Shown here: in pieces, positions 12,190 through 24,600 of the stretch
Layout of the letters: each line of letters opens with the position of its first letter
Position numbering within the stretch: the first letter of the stretch is position 1
Assembly: GCA_964019055.1 (NCBI GenBank)
Contig: OZ025220.1
Span: forward strand, 1,572,978 to 1,636,977
Length of the DNA stretch: 64,000 nucleotides
Reading direction: 5' to 3'
Source: Anthopleura xanthogrammica
Lineage: Eukaryota > Cnidaria > Anthozoa > Actiniaria > Actiniidae
Notes under the pieces: generated by a model
What the model was told of the DNA's origin: nothing
Database searches by the model: none
The model's input: the letters and a program-made list of their open reading frames with translations, nothing else
Position numbers and translations under genes: made by a program

Positions 12190-12273
12190 GGTGGATTATT
12201 GTACGTGTTCACGGACCAAGAACCATGTCGTTACTACAGGAGATGTGATATCTGGACTAGTACTGTTGCTAAC
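12190..12273. promoter_or_regulatory. Head-to-head start region between the coiled-coil gene and AAMDC
   Basis: The coiled-coil ORF starts on the minus strand at 12189. About 85 bp away on the plus strand there is a strong donor (ctaac/gtaagttg, donor at 12274) suitable for a non-coding first exon of AAMDC, whose coding exon begins at 14107. A short upstream reading frame (MSLLQEM then stop, 12223-12246) would lie in that leader. The overlap of both 5' ends implies one compact bidirectional promoter; the first-exon call is inference. Confidence 0.45.
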
Positions 12274-12359
12274 GTAAGTTGTTGACTGTAACATTTGATC
12301 GAGAATAACTTTGCATAAATCTGCATGATAATTTATTCACTGTTGTGGGGAGGGAGGGG

Positions 12360-12468
12360 AGGCTGGAGGAGAAGAAGAAGAAGAAAAATTACTGAAGAAG
12401 AAAGAAGATGAATAAGAAGAAAAAGAAAAGAAAAAGAAGAAGAAGAAGAAAATAATTACTGGATAAAT

Positions 12469-12499
<31 letters not shown>

Positions 12500-12960
12500 T
12501 GAAGAAAAATTCCTAAATAAGAAAGAATAAAAATAAAAATAAGAATATGAATAACTGATAAGAAAATTTCATAATAAGAAAAAATAAAAAGATGAAAAAG
12601 AAGAAGAAGAACAAAAAGAAAAATCGCTGAATAAGAAAGAATAAGAAAAAGATGAAAACGAAGAAGAAGAAGAAGAAATATTCCTAGAGTGATAAAGAAT
12701 AAGAAGAAAAAGAAGAAAGAGAAGAAAAAGAAGAAAAAGAAAAAAGAAAACGAAGAAGAAGAACAAATATTCCTGGAGTGATAAAGAATAAGAAGAAAAA
12801 GAAGAAGAAGAAAAAAAAGAAAAAGAAGAAGAAGAAAAATTCCTGAATAAGAAAGAATAAAAATAAAAATATGAATATGAATAACTGATACGAAATAAGA
12901 AAAAGAAAAAGAAATGGAATAAGAATGAGAATGAGAATAAAATAGAATAATCTAATAAAG
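12360..12960 (+). repeat. 600-bp polypurine (GAA-rich) tract
   Basis: Almost only A and G, mostly GAA/GAAA, with short AT interruptions (TTCCTGAATAAG-like). Lies in the presumed first intron of AAMDC. Long GAA tracts can form triplex DNA. Confidence 0.9.
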
Positions 12961-13656
12961 TAATAAAATAAGTATATAGAAATAAATCGTGAAGTACAAT
13001 TGTGCTCCTTTCGCTTCTTTTTATCTTTTTTTTAATTCTATTTTATTCTATTGTTACTTTTCTATATTTTTATTTTCTATCACTTGTATATATTTTTTTT
13101 GATTCTAAAAAAAAAAAGGTAAATACATTTTGAAATTAACTTACAATCCAGGCAATTAAGTATAGAAATAATTTATCTTTTGTCACTAGCTGTTTTAAGA
13201 AAGTTTCTTTCTAAATATGCCGGAAAAATTGTATTTCATTTTATGGTTTTCTTAATTCGGCTAATTCTTCTGGTTGGGTTTCCTGTGTCCACGACACATG
13301 ACGTCATCAGATAATAATCATAACACTGATATTGGGTCAACTGTCGGGTCAACTTTTATTTGATCAACATTCTTGCAGAGATCGAGTCTTTTCTCAATTG
13401 TATTACTGACCAAATCTGGATCAAAAAATATTGTGGTGCTTGTCGGATACTAAGGTAGGTTCGTAGATTCTCAATATTCTTTCAAAATAATACGTGTATA
13501 ATATCGATTCAGGACATTAGTTCTGGGGTGCAGATCTATACTAAGTATAGCTATATACTGTACAACGTACTCTTGCTTTATCTGCTCGTTTCTGTGTGTA
13601 AATACATGTTTATAGAGTAAACCCTAGGCAGGCACTGTATACAAGCCTTGAGAACT

Positions 13657-13660
13657 ACAT

Positions 13661-13711
<51 letters not shown>

Positions 13712-13790
13712 TTTGTTTGTTTGTTTGTTTGTTTGTTTATTTATTTATTTATGTATTTATTTATTTATTTATTTTGTTTCTTTGTTGGTT
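13657..13790 (+). repeat. (ATTT)n/(GTTT)n microsatellite
   Basis: Tetranucleotide run with a central GTTT block. Open frames here are trivial. Confidence 0.95.
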
Positions 13791-13904
13791 TGTTAATTTA
13801 TTTATCCATTTGTATTTCTATTGCTTAAGAATGGAAATAAAACTAGCTGCTCGATCCATCACACTAGGAGCAAAACTCTATATTTAAGTCTAGAATTATA
13901 CTAT

Positions 13905-14027
13905 TGTTGATTATTGTTATTATTATCATTATTATAATCATTATTATCATCATCATCATTATTATTATTATCATTATTATTATCATTATCATCATTATCA
14001 TCATCATCATTATCATCATCATCATCA

Positions 14028-14085
<58 letters not shown>
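13905..14085 (+). repeat. (ATT/ATC)n microsatellite
   Basis: About 60 triplets, ending 22 bp before the first AAMDC coding exon, so it occupies the place where a polypyrimidine tract would be expected. Confidence 0.95.
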
Positions 14086-14097
14086 CTGACCCTGTAG

Positions 14098-15521
<1,424 letters not shown>

Positions 15522-15640
15522 AAGCATCGCAAATATTTTCTGTTGCTGTCTTTTGACTTAATTTTCAGTAGATTTCACTGTGTTAATTGCTACAAGCTGA
15601 TCAAAACAACAGTTGCGACATGGAATTATCAGAATCAGAT

Positions 15641-15646
15641 AATAAA
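15641..15646 (+). terminator. AAMDC polyadenylation signal
   Basis: Canonical AATAAA 120 nt downstream of the AAMDC stop codon, immediately before a composite MITE. Confidence 0.6.
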
Positions 15647-15654
15647 CCTCTTGC

Positions 15655-15955
15655 AGCACTTCAGAATGCAGCTCCATAGCCCACTTCCAAGATATGCTTC
15701 GCTTGTCACGCACAAAGGTTTCAGTACGAGGCTCCGTGCTAAATTAAATTTATTCTTTTCTCCTGTCACGAATCACTGAGCATTTAGCACGGAGCCTCAC
15801 ATATACAATCATAAGTTCCCAATTCTCAGGAGATTGAAATTCTTTTGTTTTGTCCTCTAAATTGAGCTGCTTTGACATCACATGAAAGGGGGTCTATAGA
15901 CTACCTTTAATTTCAAGATGGTACATGGGACAGTGAAGGGGACTATTACATCGCA
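15655..15955. mobile_element. Composite of MITE fragments
   Basis: Pieces of the CACGCACAAAGGTTTCAGTA family, the GAGCTGC palindrome and the CCCCTTCA family are fused; a similar composite is at 42440-42740. Confidence 0.65.
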
Positions 15956-16079
15956 AGCAAAAACCTGAGGCTTTATTAGTATGTTAGAGATACCCCACTA
16001 AAATGTTAAATAAATACTACTAGTAAGATAATATCATTATAATTCATCTTGTTTTCATTCTTCCCATATTGTACTATTA

Positions 16080-16399
16080 CAGTCAAACTAAGAAAACCGT
16101 GAACACCTAAAATATGTCTGGAATGTTTATTTAGGCAATTGCTTGTAAAAATAAATGTTTCCCAACACCATGAAAAAATAATTATTGTATTGAATCCTTC
16201 TCTCGTGTATCCATCTGTCTCGAATAGAAACTTCTAATTTCACGAGAATTAAACTAAAATATGAAGTTTGAAACTTTTAAATGGAAAAATACTTTGCGTG
16301 ACCGCGCTGTGATCAAACACATAAACATTCCAGACATATGTCTAAAATGTTATTGTTCCAGACATATTTTAGGTGTTCACGGTTTTCTTAGTTTGACTG
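16080..16399. mobile_element. Mariner-like MITE
   Basis: Ends CAGTCAAACTAAGAAAACCG / CGGTTTTCTTAGTTTGACTG, extended about 45 bp each, flanked by TA (16078-16079 and 16400-16401). Confidence 0.85.
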
Positions 16400-16589
16400 T
16401 AACATTCCAAGATAAACTATGAAATATTCCAGTATTACAATCTAAAACTTTACTAAAATTCAAGCAGGCATTATTTCATTATTTCAATTTGTTCATTAAA
16501 TTCGAATAGTATTAAGTACATGGTTCATTATTGAATTAGTAATAGGTAGATTTATCAAAGATGACAAGGACCTTCAAATTCAAATTTTA

Positions 16590-16812
16590 TTGATACCCTG
16601 AAACCTCTGGGCTGATCTAAGTCAAGGCACAGCTAACTCTCAGATTGAACCCTGAAACAACCTCTGGGCTGATCTAAGTCAGGGCACGGCTAACTCACAG
16701 ATCAAACCCTGAAACAACCTCTGGGCTGATCTAAGTCAGGGCATGGCTAACTCACAGATAGAACCCTGAAACAACCTCTGGGCTGATCCAAGTCAGGGCA
16801 CGGCTAACTTGA
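16590..16812 (-). repeat. 4-copy minisatellite of the same SINE-tail unit
   Basis: Four copies of the reverse unit (CCTGAAACAACCTCTGGGCT, GATCTAAGTCAGGGCA, CGGCTAACTCACAG), the first slightly shortened. No SINE head is attached here. Confidence 0.9.
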
Positions 16813-17519
16813 ATGTGCCTGTATAATGTTTGTGAAATCTGCCAAACAAGCCACTAGGTTTAGAGCAGTTTTCATATGATTATGAATAAACTGTGCCTTG
16901 CTGTGACTGTGTCAGTGCCGTACCATGTATGAAAACATTCAACATTTGATGCCATATCTGCACTGTGCCATAACGGTGCTGTGTGCCGTGACTTTTCACA
17001 CTCAAAGGAAATCTACTCTACTGTATATCACAATAACAGTTACATGTTTGATTTCACCCCAGTAAAAATAGTCTAAATAACTGATCCCCAGCCTAACACG
17101 TTATATATTCCTAGTCATGCAGTCATTTACAATGATTGGATAGCTACAACCCCCAAGTGAACTGCTACAAAGACCAGACAGTATATTTTAAGGTACCCTA
17201 AAGGTGCAAACACCTGAGTGGAATCTTTAATCCAACATTGCATCCAACATTGCAGAAATTAGAGATTGCGCTATGTGACCACCCATGAGACATTTGCTGT
17301 GATGTTGCAAAAAGTAGAAATGAGTTCTGCTTTTGACACATGTGCGACAAATCTCAATGTGCATTAGCAATGTCACATGGGTGGCACATGGCGCAAATTA
17401 GCTTTTGCAACATCACATGCAATGTTGGTTGAAAAATCGCATCATGTGTACGCAAATTTAGTAAATTACAATAATGAAATGAGTTATAATTCATTTCAAA
17501 ATATTATTATCAAATAGAA

Positions 17520-17740
17520 TAGTCCCCTTCATAGTTTCATTCGCCATCTTGAAAGGTAACCGTGCCTTTGCATCAAAGTGAGACAGGAGTTGACCAGTTG
17601 TGATGATAGAGACATGTGAATAATTGTTCAAGGTGTTAAAAAAAGGTCTCTATCATTCATCATCTACTGTTCGTCTCGCTTTGATGCAAAGGCATGGCTA
17701 CCTTTCAAGATGGCGCAGGGAACTGTGAAGGGGACTATTA
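17520..17740. mobile_element. CCCCTTCATAG MITE, complete
   Basis: Inverted ends TAGTCCCCTTCATAGTT / AACTGTGAAGGGGACTA and inner GCCATCTTGAAAGGTA / TACCTTTCAAGATGGC. Confidence 0.85.
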
Positions 17741-18686
17741 TCATGATAATTTTACATTAAATACTAACCATCTCTCCCTCAAATTCTAAGAATTATTTGC
17801 CCTTGATGAAGACATACATTAAATTAGATTTAAGCTTGTTGTTTTGCAGAAACATTAAGCTTCATTTTTGTCAAAAAAATTAATTTATTCAGCTGTAAAA
17901 TTATGTATTTTTGAAATGTTTCTTTTGTAACTACAATGTCAAAATTAATTTTTATTTTTCGTGAATGCATTCATGGTTTCAACTCTTCTTAGTTACTGTT
18001 GCTATGTCCCACAACCTCAACAATTTAGCTAAAATATCTCAGAATTTTTAAAAAACTCTGATACTGGAAAATTGTTTACTGTCCTGTGAAAATTAAAATA
18101 AAATCGCTTCATAATCCTTGTAGTACTCTTTAGAACAAAATTAATACTGAGTAGTTGTTTGTGGGACAAGATTTTAATTCCACTGGGAAAACTGCTGGAA
18201 CAGTGATTGGTTCACTATTATCTGTCAGTCGGAACCATAAATTATAATTACTTGAAATTTTCCCTGACAGAACTGGCTGGCTGTTATTGCATTGTCAGTG
18301 CTGGTATTTTAGAGTGTTCTGAGTCAAGGTAGTACATGATTGATTAACTGCGAACACAGGATCTTTAAAGAATCCCATTTAACTTAAGTTCATTATTATT
18401 GAAAAGCACTGTTAATAACATTGAATGGTTTAACTTTACTTCACTGCTATTTTCATAAACATGCAAACTCAGCAGCTGCAAGCTGTACGCTGAAATTTTA
18501 TTTTTTCGCTGTTGTCAATCAAAACTAATCAGTCTGTTCTTTTTATATTTTTGACTGGCAGCAGTGAAAAACCAAATTTCAACAGACAACTGACAGCCAC
18601 AGAGTTTGTGTGTTTATGAAAATAGCAGTAACGCAATGAATACTTGTATTAATAAATAACTTAATTGCGGCATTCCATACATATTA

Positions 18687-21600
18687 TTAACAGGAACATC
18701 CATTGCTTGTTTCCTCATTGGCCTCGTCAACTTCCCTCAGTTTGGGTCCTCTGTTAGCGTTGTTATTGAACACATTATTAGGTAGTGTTGCCTGGTCGAC
18801 GCAGTTCTCCATTCGTATCATAACCTACAGATAGTGAATAATAATTATAATAACTTTATTAATCTAACTTAGGTAGAAAAATATACAAAGGATTTAAAAA
18901 AGGATAATAACAAGCGTTCATTTAAAAATGGAAAACTCCATTTAAAAATGTAATCACTTCTGAAAACAAGGCTCTCGGAATGATCCTGTATTTCAACCAA
19001 TAGGAAGTCTTAAAATCATTGGAAGATCATAGATGCGGGATCATACCCGGAATTGACCAATCAGATTAAGGATTTGTAATACTATACCTAGCCTCTTGGG
19101 ATGATAATTGTGAATCAACCAATCAGGGGGCTTTTATTTGGAAAAGTAATTATGAACTTGATGACAGCTAAGGTTATCTCCATGACCTTTCTAAGTGACA
19201 TGACTAAAAAGAATCACAATTCAACATGCATATTCAATACTACAGAGAAACAGTGTGTTACTTGTGTTCTGGTGGTTAACTACTTCTCAATGCAAACCTT
19301 TTTTTACACAGAAAAGCTCATAAAAATTTATTTCAAAAATAGCAGTTCCTATTTGACCTTGAGTCATTACTAAAGTGACATACATATTAAACTGGTCTCT
19401 ACTGTTAATATTTTGGCACCAAATGCACTCCAATTTTCAAACTGATATGATTACAGGAGTTACAATGCCAACCAATCTGAACTTTGATTATTTTATTTGT
19501 TGTAGCTAAAACTGAATATAGGAACTTAAGATGTGATGTTCGAATCACTTTCTTTAGGAAGTTTTAGTTTTTAGCCGAACGACCTGGACTTTAATATCAA
19601 GTAAGTTAGCTGTAGCAGGCATTTCAATCAATCAAAAACTGTACAATTTTTTTCGGGATAGAATACGAATTAACCAATCAGATGATAGATATTGCGATAT
19701 GAAAAAGTGCGGCCCAGTAGTACAAAATGATGTTATTTTACATTTGAATCTCATGGTTACAAAAAATTGAATAATACAAATTTATTTGGCTGGAAAATTT
19801 AGAGAGTTTAGGACGTACATTGCAAAACAGGCTTGAGAAATGACAAGCACACACATTAGTTGAACTATGTTTATGTTGAAAACTAAAGCCAAAATAATTT
19901 CATAGTTTTGGTGGCTCGAAAATGGTGGACAATCAGATTCTCAGTGAAGAGCAATCTGACATTCAGTTAAATTATCCCGGAGCATAAGAAAAGCTATTTT
20001 GTTTTATTATATCCATTTTGAAATCACTAGCAAATCCTGTAATCTGATTGGCTCTCAGTAGATTGATTCAAGCACGAATCGCACTATTTTGAGTCCGAAT
20101 CGCATCTTTTTGTCAGCCAATCACAATGCAACACTAGAAAAGGTAACCAATCAGATTACAGGATTGTATGTAATCAGCCAATCAGATTATAGCAAATAAG
20201 GAACATAAAATGTAGCTTTTTTTCAAGTTTGACTGCAATTTTTTGTTACAAAAAGAAACAAAATACCGGCTATTTGTGAATAAATACTTTTGTATTTATC
20301 ACAAATTTAGTGTCTATCTAGTATGATTTCAAAATGGATATAATAAAGTGATAATTGAACTTCGTGTCGTGCAATTTTGGTCTGATATCAAACTTGCGAT
20401 TACAAATCACACTCCCGCTACGCGGTCGTGTGATTTTGTTATCGCGCGTTTGATATCAGACCAAATTGCACTCCACTTAGTTCAATTACCATTATGAATT
20501 GGACAATTCTGTGGTGTCCTATATTCAGTTTTTCTGTGGTGTCCTATATTCAGTTTTTCTGTGGTGTCCTATATTCAGTTTTTCTGTGGTGTCCTATATT
20601 CAGTTTTTCTGTGGTGTCCTATATTCAGTTTTTCTGTGGTGTCCTATATTCAGTTTTTCTGTGGTGTCCTATATTCAGTTTTTCTGTGGTGTCCTATATT
20701 CAGTTTTTCTGTGGTGTCCTATATTCAGTTTTTCTGTGGTGTCCTATATTCAGTTTTTCTGTGGTGTCCTATATTCAGTTTTTCTGTGGTGTCCTATATT
20801 CAGTTTTTCTGTGGTGTCCTATATTCAGTTTTTCTGTGGTGTCCTATATTCAGTTTTTCTGTGGTGTCCTATATTCAGTTTTTCTGTGGTGTCCTATATT
20901 CAGTTTTTCTGTGGTGTCCTATATTCAGTTTTTCTGTGGTGTCCTATATTCAGTTTTTCTGTGGTGTCCTATATTCAGTTTTTCTGTGGTGTCCTATATT
21001 CAGTTTTTCTGTGGTGTCCTATATTCAGTTTTTCTGTGGTGTCCTATATTCAGTTTTTCTGTGGTGTCCTATATTCAGTTTTTCTGTGGTGTCCATTCAA
21101 AAGGTTTTTATCTATTAATCAAACATATGATCATATTACACTGATAAATGTAAGTTAATTTACTTGAATTGAGGTTTTGCCCTCTCAGAAACTGCTCAGA
21201 AGAGCACTAGCCTGCATTAAAGGTGAACAGAGTGCTTATGACCATGACATGTTACCAAAACCTAAAGAACCTCTGAACTTTATCAATACCCAGATAGACC
21301 AGATACGAACTATGGCTGTTCTAGTCAGGTCATTGGCCTATAACTCACGATTTGAATTGTACCTGTAGTTTAGGTTTTGCAGACAGAGGGAAGAAAATCC
21401 GAAAACCCAAACACAAAGCAATTTTACAAAGTGATGATGAACAACATTTCGTGAATACAGTGTACATTATTGACAATTACAGTCCTTTTAGAATTGAAAC
21501 ATTTCAAAATGTAGAAAGTATCAAATTACACTCAGTTCATGGTAGGTAGGATTTTGAAAGAAAGCCATAAGATTATGTAGCTTCATGCATTAGCTGAGGG

Positions 21601-24600
21601 GAAATCATATGGGGCTGGTGCTGACTGTACAGAACTTTCATTTGTCAGAAAAATCTGTCAACCATAACTGTCCAGTGTCAATTTATATTGTCAATCACCA
21701 CTAAAATTCAAAAAGGCCGAAGCCTATTTTAAGTAAAAGACAATTAAAACTGAAGCTCTTATTACATAATGTTGCTAATCAACTGGTATGATCAATTTGT
21801 CATAAGTCCTTAGTATGTTGAGAAATTCAGCAAGGGGTCAGCAAGGGATTCTATATTATACTTCCAGATCGAATTTAAACCGCTAAAACTTATTCAAAAT
21901 CTGAATACATCAGAATTAGATTTAGAGCATCCCTTAAAACTGATAAAACATATTATGCTCTTTGAATACAAACTGTAAATTCATCAGCAAACATACTAAA
22001 GGCAACCATATCAAATGACCATTAGAGGTCAACTTAGTTTGATATTACAGTACTCATGAACCATTCAGAACTTAATACTTAACCTACTCTGGGGAGCTCA
22101 AGGAGATTGTAGTGCAAACATGATTACCAGTGACAGGTTACCCGTTTTAGACAATTTAGAGAAAACTGTGGGTTGAACTGTTGAATCTGTAGATTACACA
22201 GTTGCGCTATTGTTCATAAGGTCAAGATCTACTAGTTTTCTCCTAACAGAATATTTACATACTTGAAAAACATTTTTTTTTTGCTTTATGAGTACACCTA
22301 AACATTTTATGTTTTTGAAAATTGGTGATCATGAGCAAGAGTCCTGTTAGAAATGTAATTGGAGAAGGTAAAGTGATTCTAAGATACTCATGTACAGTTT
22401 TTGATTGATTGAAATGCCTGCTAACTTACTTGATATTAAAGTCCAGGTCATTCGGCTAAAAAACTAAAACTTCCTAGAGAAAGTGATTCGAACATCACAT
22501 CTTATGTTCCTAAGGAATCATATCAGTTTGAAAATTGGAGTGCATTTGGTGCCAAAATATTAACAGTAGAGACCAGTTTAATATGTATGTCACTTTAGTA
22601 ATGACTCAAGGTCAAATAGGAACTGCTATTTTTGAAATAAATTTTTATGAGCTTTTCTGTGTAAAAAAAGGTTTGCATTGAGAAGTAGTTAACCACCAGA
22701 ACACAAGTAACGCACTGTTTCTCTGTAGTATTGAATATGCATGTTGAATTGTGATTCTTTTTAGTCATGTCACTTAGAAAGGTCATGGAGATAACCTTAG
22801 CTGTCATCAAGTTCATAATTACTTTTCCAAATAAAAGCCCCCTGATTGGTTGATTCACAATTATCATCCCAAGAGGCTAGGTATAGTATTACAAATCCTT
22901 AATCTGATTGGTCAATTCCGGGTATGATCCCGCATCTATGATCTTCCAATGATTTTAAGACTTCCTATTGGTTGAAATACAGGATCATTCCGAGAGCCTT
23001 GTTTTCAGAAGTGATTACATTTTTAAATGGAGTTTTCCATTTTTAAATGAACGCTTGTTTAATATAGAATGTAGTGAACCTCAAAGAAGAGCGGGCCCTT
23101 ACAGGGAGTGATAGTTGTAATTATCAAATTCATTAATATTCATAAGGCCAAACACAATAGAAAATCACAACCATGACCAAGTTTTTAAATCGGCAAGAGA
23201 TTCGTCCTGATTTGCATACAACTTTAACTAAGATTTTCTCAGTGAAAAGTGCTTTTATCTTGAAAATTTAAGTAAAATTTAAGTAACACATGACCTAACT
23301 ATCCTAAACCTTTGATAAGTGAGATAAAACATTCGCATCCGACCTTTATGGGGCTAAAAAGGCTCGCCATTTTAAATCCCCATAAAGGTCTCCCGCTCAT
23401 GTTTTATCTATCACATATAGAACTCTTTCACGTGACGTCAAAGCAGCTCAATTTGAAGGACAAAAAAATAGAATTTCAATCTCCAGAGAATTGGAATCTA
23501 TTGTTTTGTCCTCCAAATTGAGCTGCATTCTGACGTGTTGCAAGGGGTATATAAATATAAGTTTTACTGTAGATTGCAAGAACCACAGTGACCAACCTGA
23601 TCAAGTAAAGCTTCTACTGATTTTGTAACATTTTGTCCAGTTGATGCACTTGTTTCAAAATACTTCAAACCAAGATTATCGGCCAATGTTTTCGCTTCTC
23701 CTTCATCCACCACCCTTTGGTCCTCTAAGTCAGCCTTGTTCCCTAATAATACTGATAAAACAAACATTCACATTTATTATACGGCGGCTATATTGATTGA
23801 AACAATATGTTCTGATTCCCTTTTGCCCCCTTACCCTCGCTTTGAGGTGTTTCAGAATGTTCCAAACAAAGGCTTTTTGCTCCGATGGGAATAAACATGG
23901 CAGCTATGTGATAAAAGTCCATTCTAAGGGGGGAGTGATTTGGGGGGGGGAGTGGGTCATTAAAAAATCAGGCTCAAGAGGGGAGATGTCACATAAAAAA
24001 TCTGATTCACACAGTAGTTTACTGTGTGATAAACACAATGGAAAACAAGGAAGTAGCCATTTTCTTTTGCAACAACAAAGAGGTAGGGTTAGAAGTCCTG
24101 TGTGGGGGGGGGGGGGGGGGGAGTGGGTCATTAAAAAATCAGGCTCAAGAGGGGAGATGTCACATAAAAAATCTGATTCACACAGTAGTTTACTATGTGA
24201 TAAACACAATGGAAAACAAGGAAGTAGCCATTTTCTTTTGCAACAACAAAGAGATAGGGTTAGAAGTCCTGTGTGGGTTACCAAGGGGGTCTTATTTTTT
24301 CCAATCCTAGCCCCACTACTTTTTCCCATACTAGTCTCTAACGTAGAAGTATAAAGTTTCATATATTAAAGATGCATATCACTCAACTCAAAAAATATTT
24401 TACCATTCAACTATTTACTCCATATAGAATCAGTATTGAATGCATTGAAAAAAAGGTTATGTGCACTTTAATATCTCACCTATATCAGGATTTTCACAGT
24501 AAGCATGGGTCTGTAATTGACTAAGCCAGTTGCGGATATTAACAAAGGACTGTTCATTTGTAAGATCGAACACCAACAGGAATCCCATAGCATCACGGAA

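Larger units (their letters stand above)
15522..18686. other. Convergent intergenic region, AAMDC to RAB27
   Basis: No gene seen. Holds a composite MITE (15655-15955), a mariner-like MITE (16080-16399), the 4-copy minisatellite, a loose palindrome (17180-17460), the 17520 MITE and unassigned AT-rich sequence. Confidence 0.7.
18909..23059. mobile_element. 4.15-kb fold-back element in RAB27 intron 4
   Basis: Long imperfect inverted repeats form the ends: left arm about 18909-19650, right arm about 22395-23059. Outer termini begin AACAAGCGTTCATTTAAAAA and its complement. The insertion is flanked by a 4-bp direct repeat TAAT (18905-18908 and 23060-23063), as expected for a target-site duplication. 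The left arm has an extra ~70 bp near 19460-19530 that is absent from the right arm. The arms share a 90-codon open frame with no known homology, so it is not evidence of a gene. The interior holds another palindrome (20338-20497), a 25-bp minisatellite and unassigned AT-rich DNA; no transposase is recognisable, so it looks non-autonomous. It lies 85 bp from the acceptor of the last RAB27 exon. Confidence 0.85.

Noticed and set aside
20494..21158. Long open frames (185-219 codons) with repeated hydrophobic peptide
   Set aside because: They are the three readings of one stop-free 25-bp repeat; no protein is indicated.
19101..22867. Identical 90-codon frames on opposite strands (19101-19373 and 22595-22867)
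   Set aside because: They are the two arms of the fold-back element; identity reflects the repeat, and no domain is recognisable.
23797..24362. Open frames of 94-185 codons on both strands
   Set aside because: They arise from the 170-bp tandem duplication and G tract in a Rab27 intron; repeated peptides mirror the repeat.
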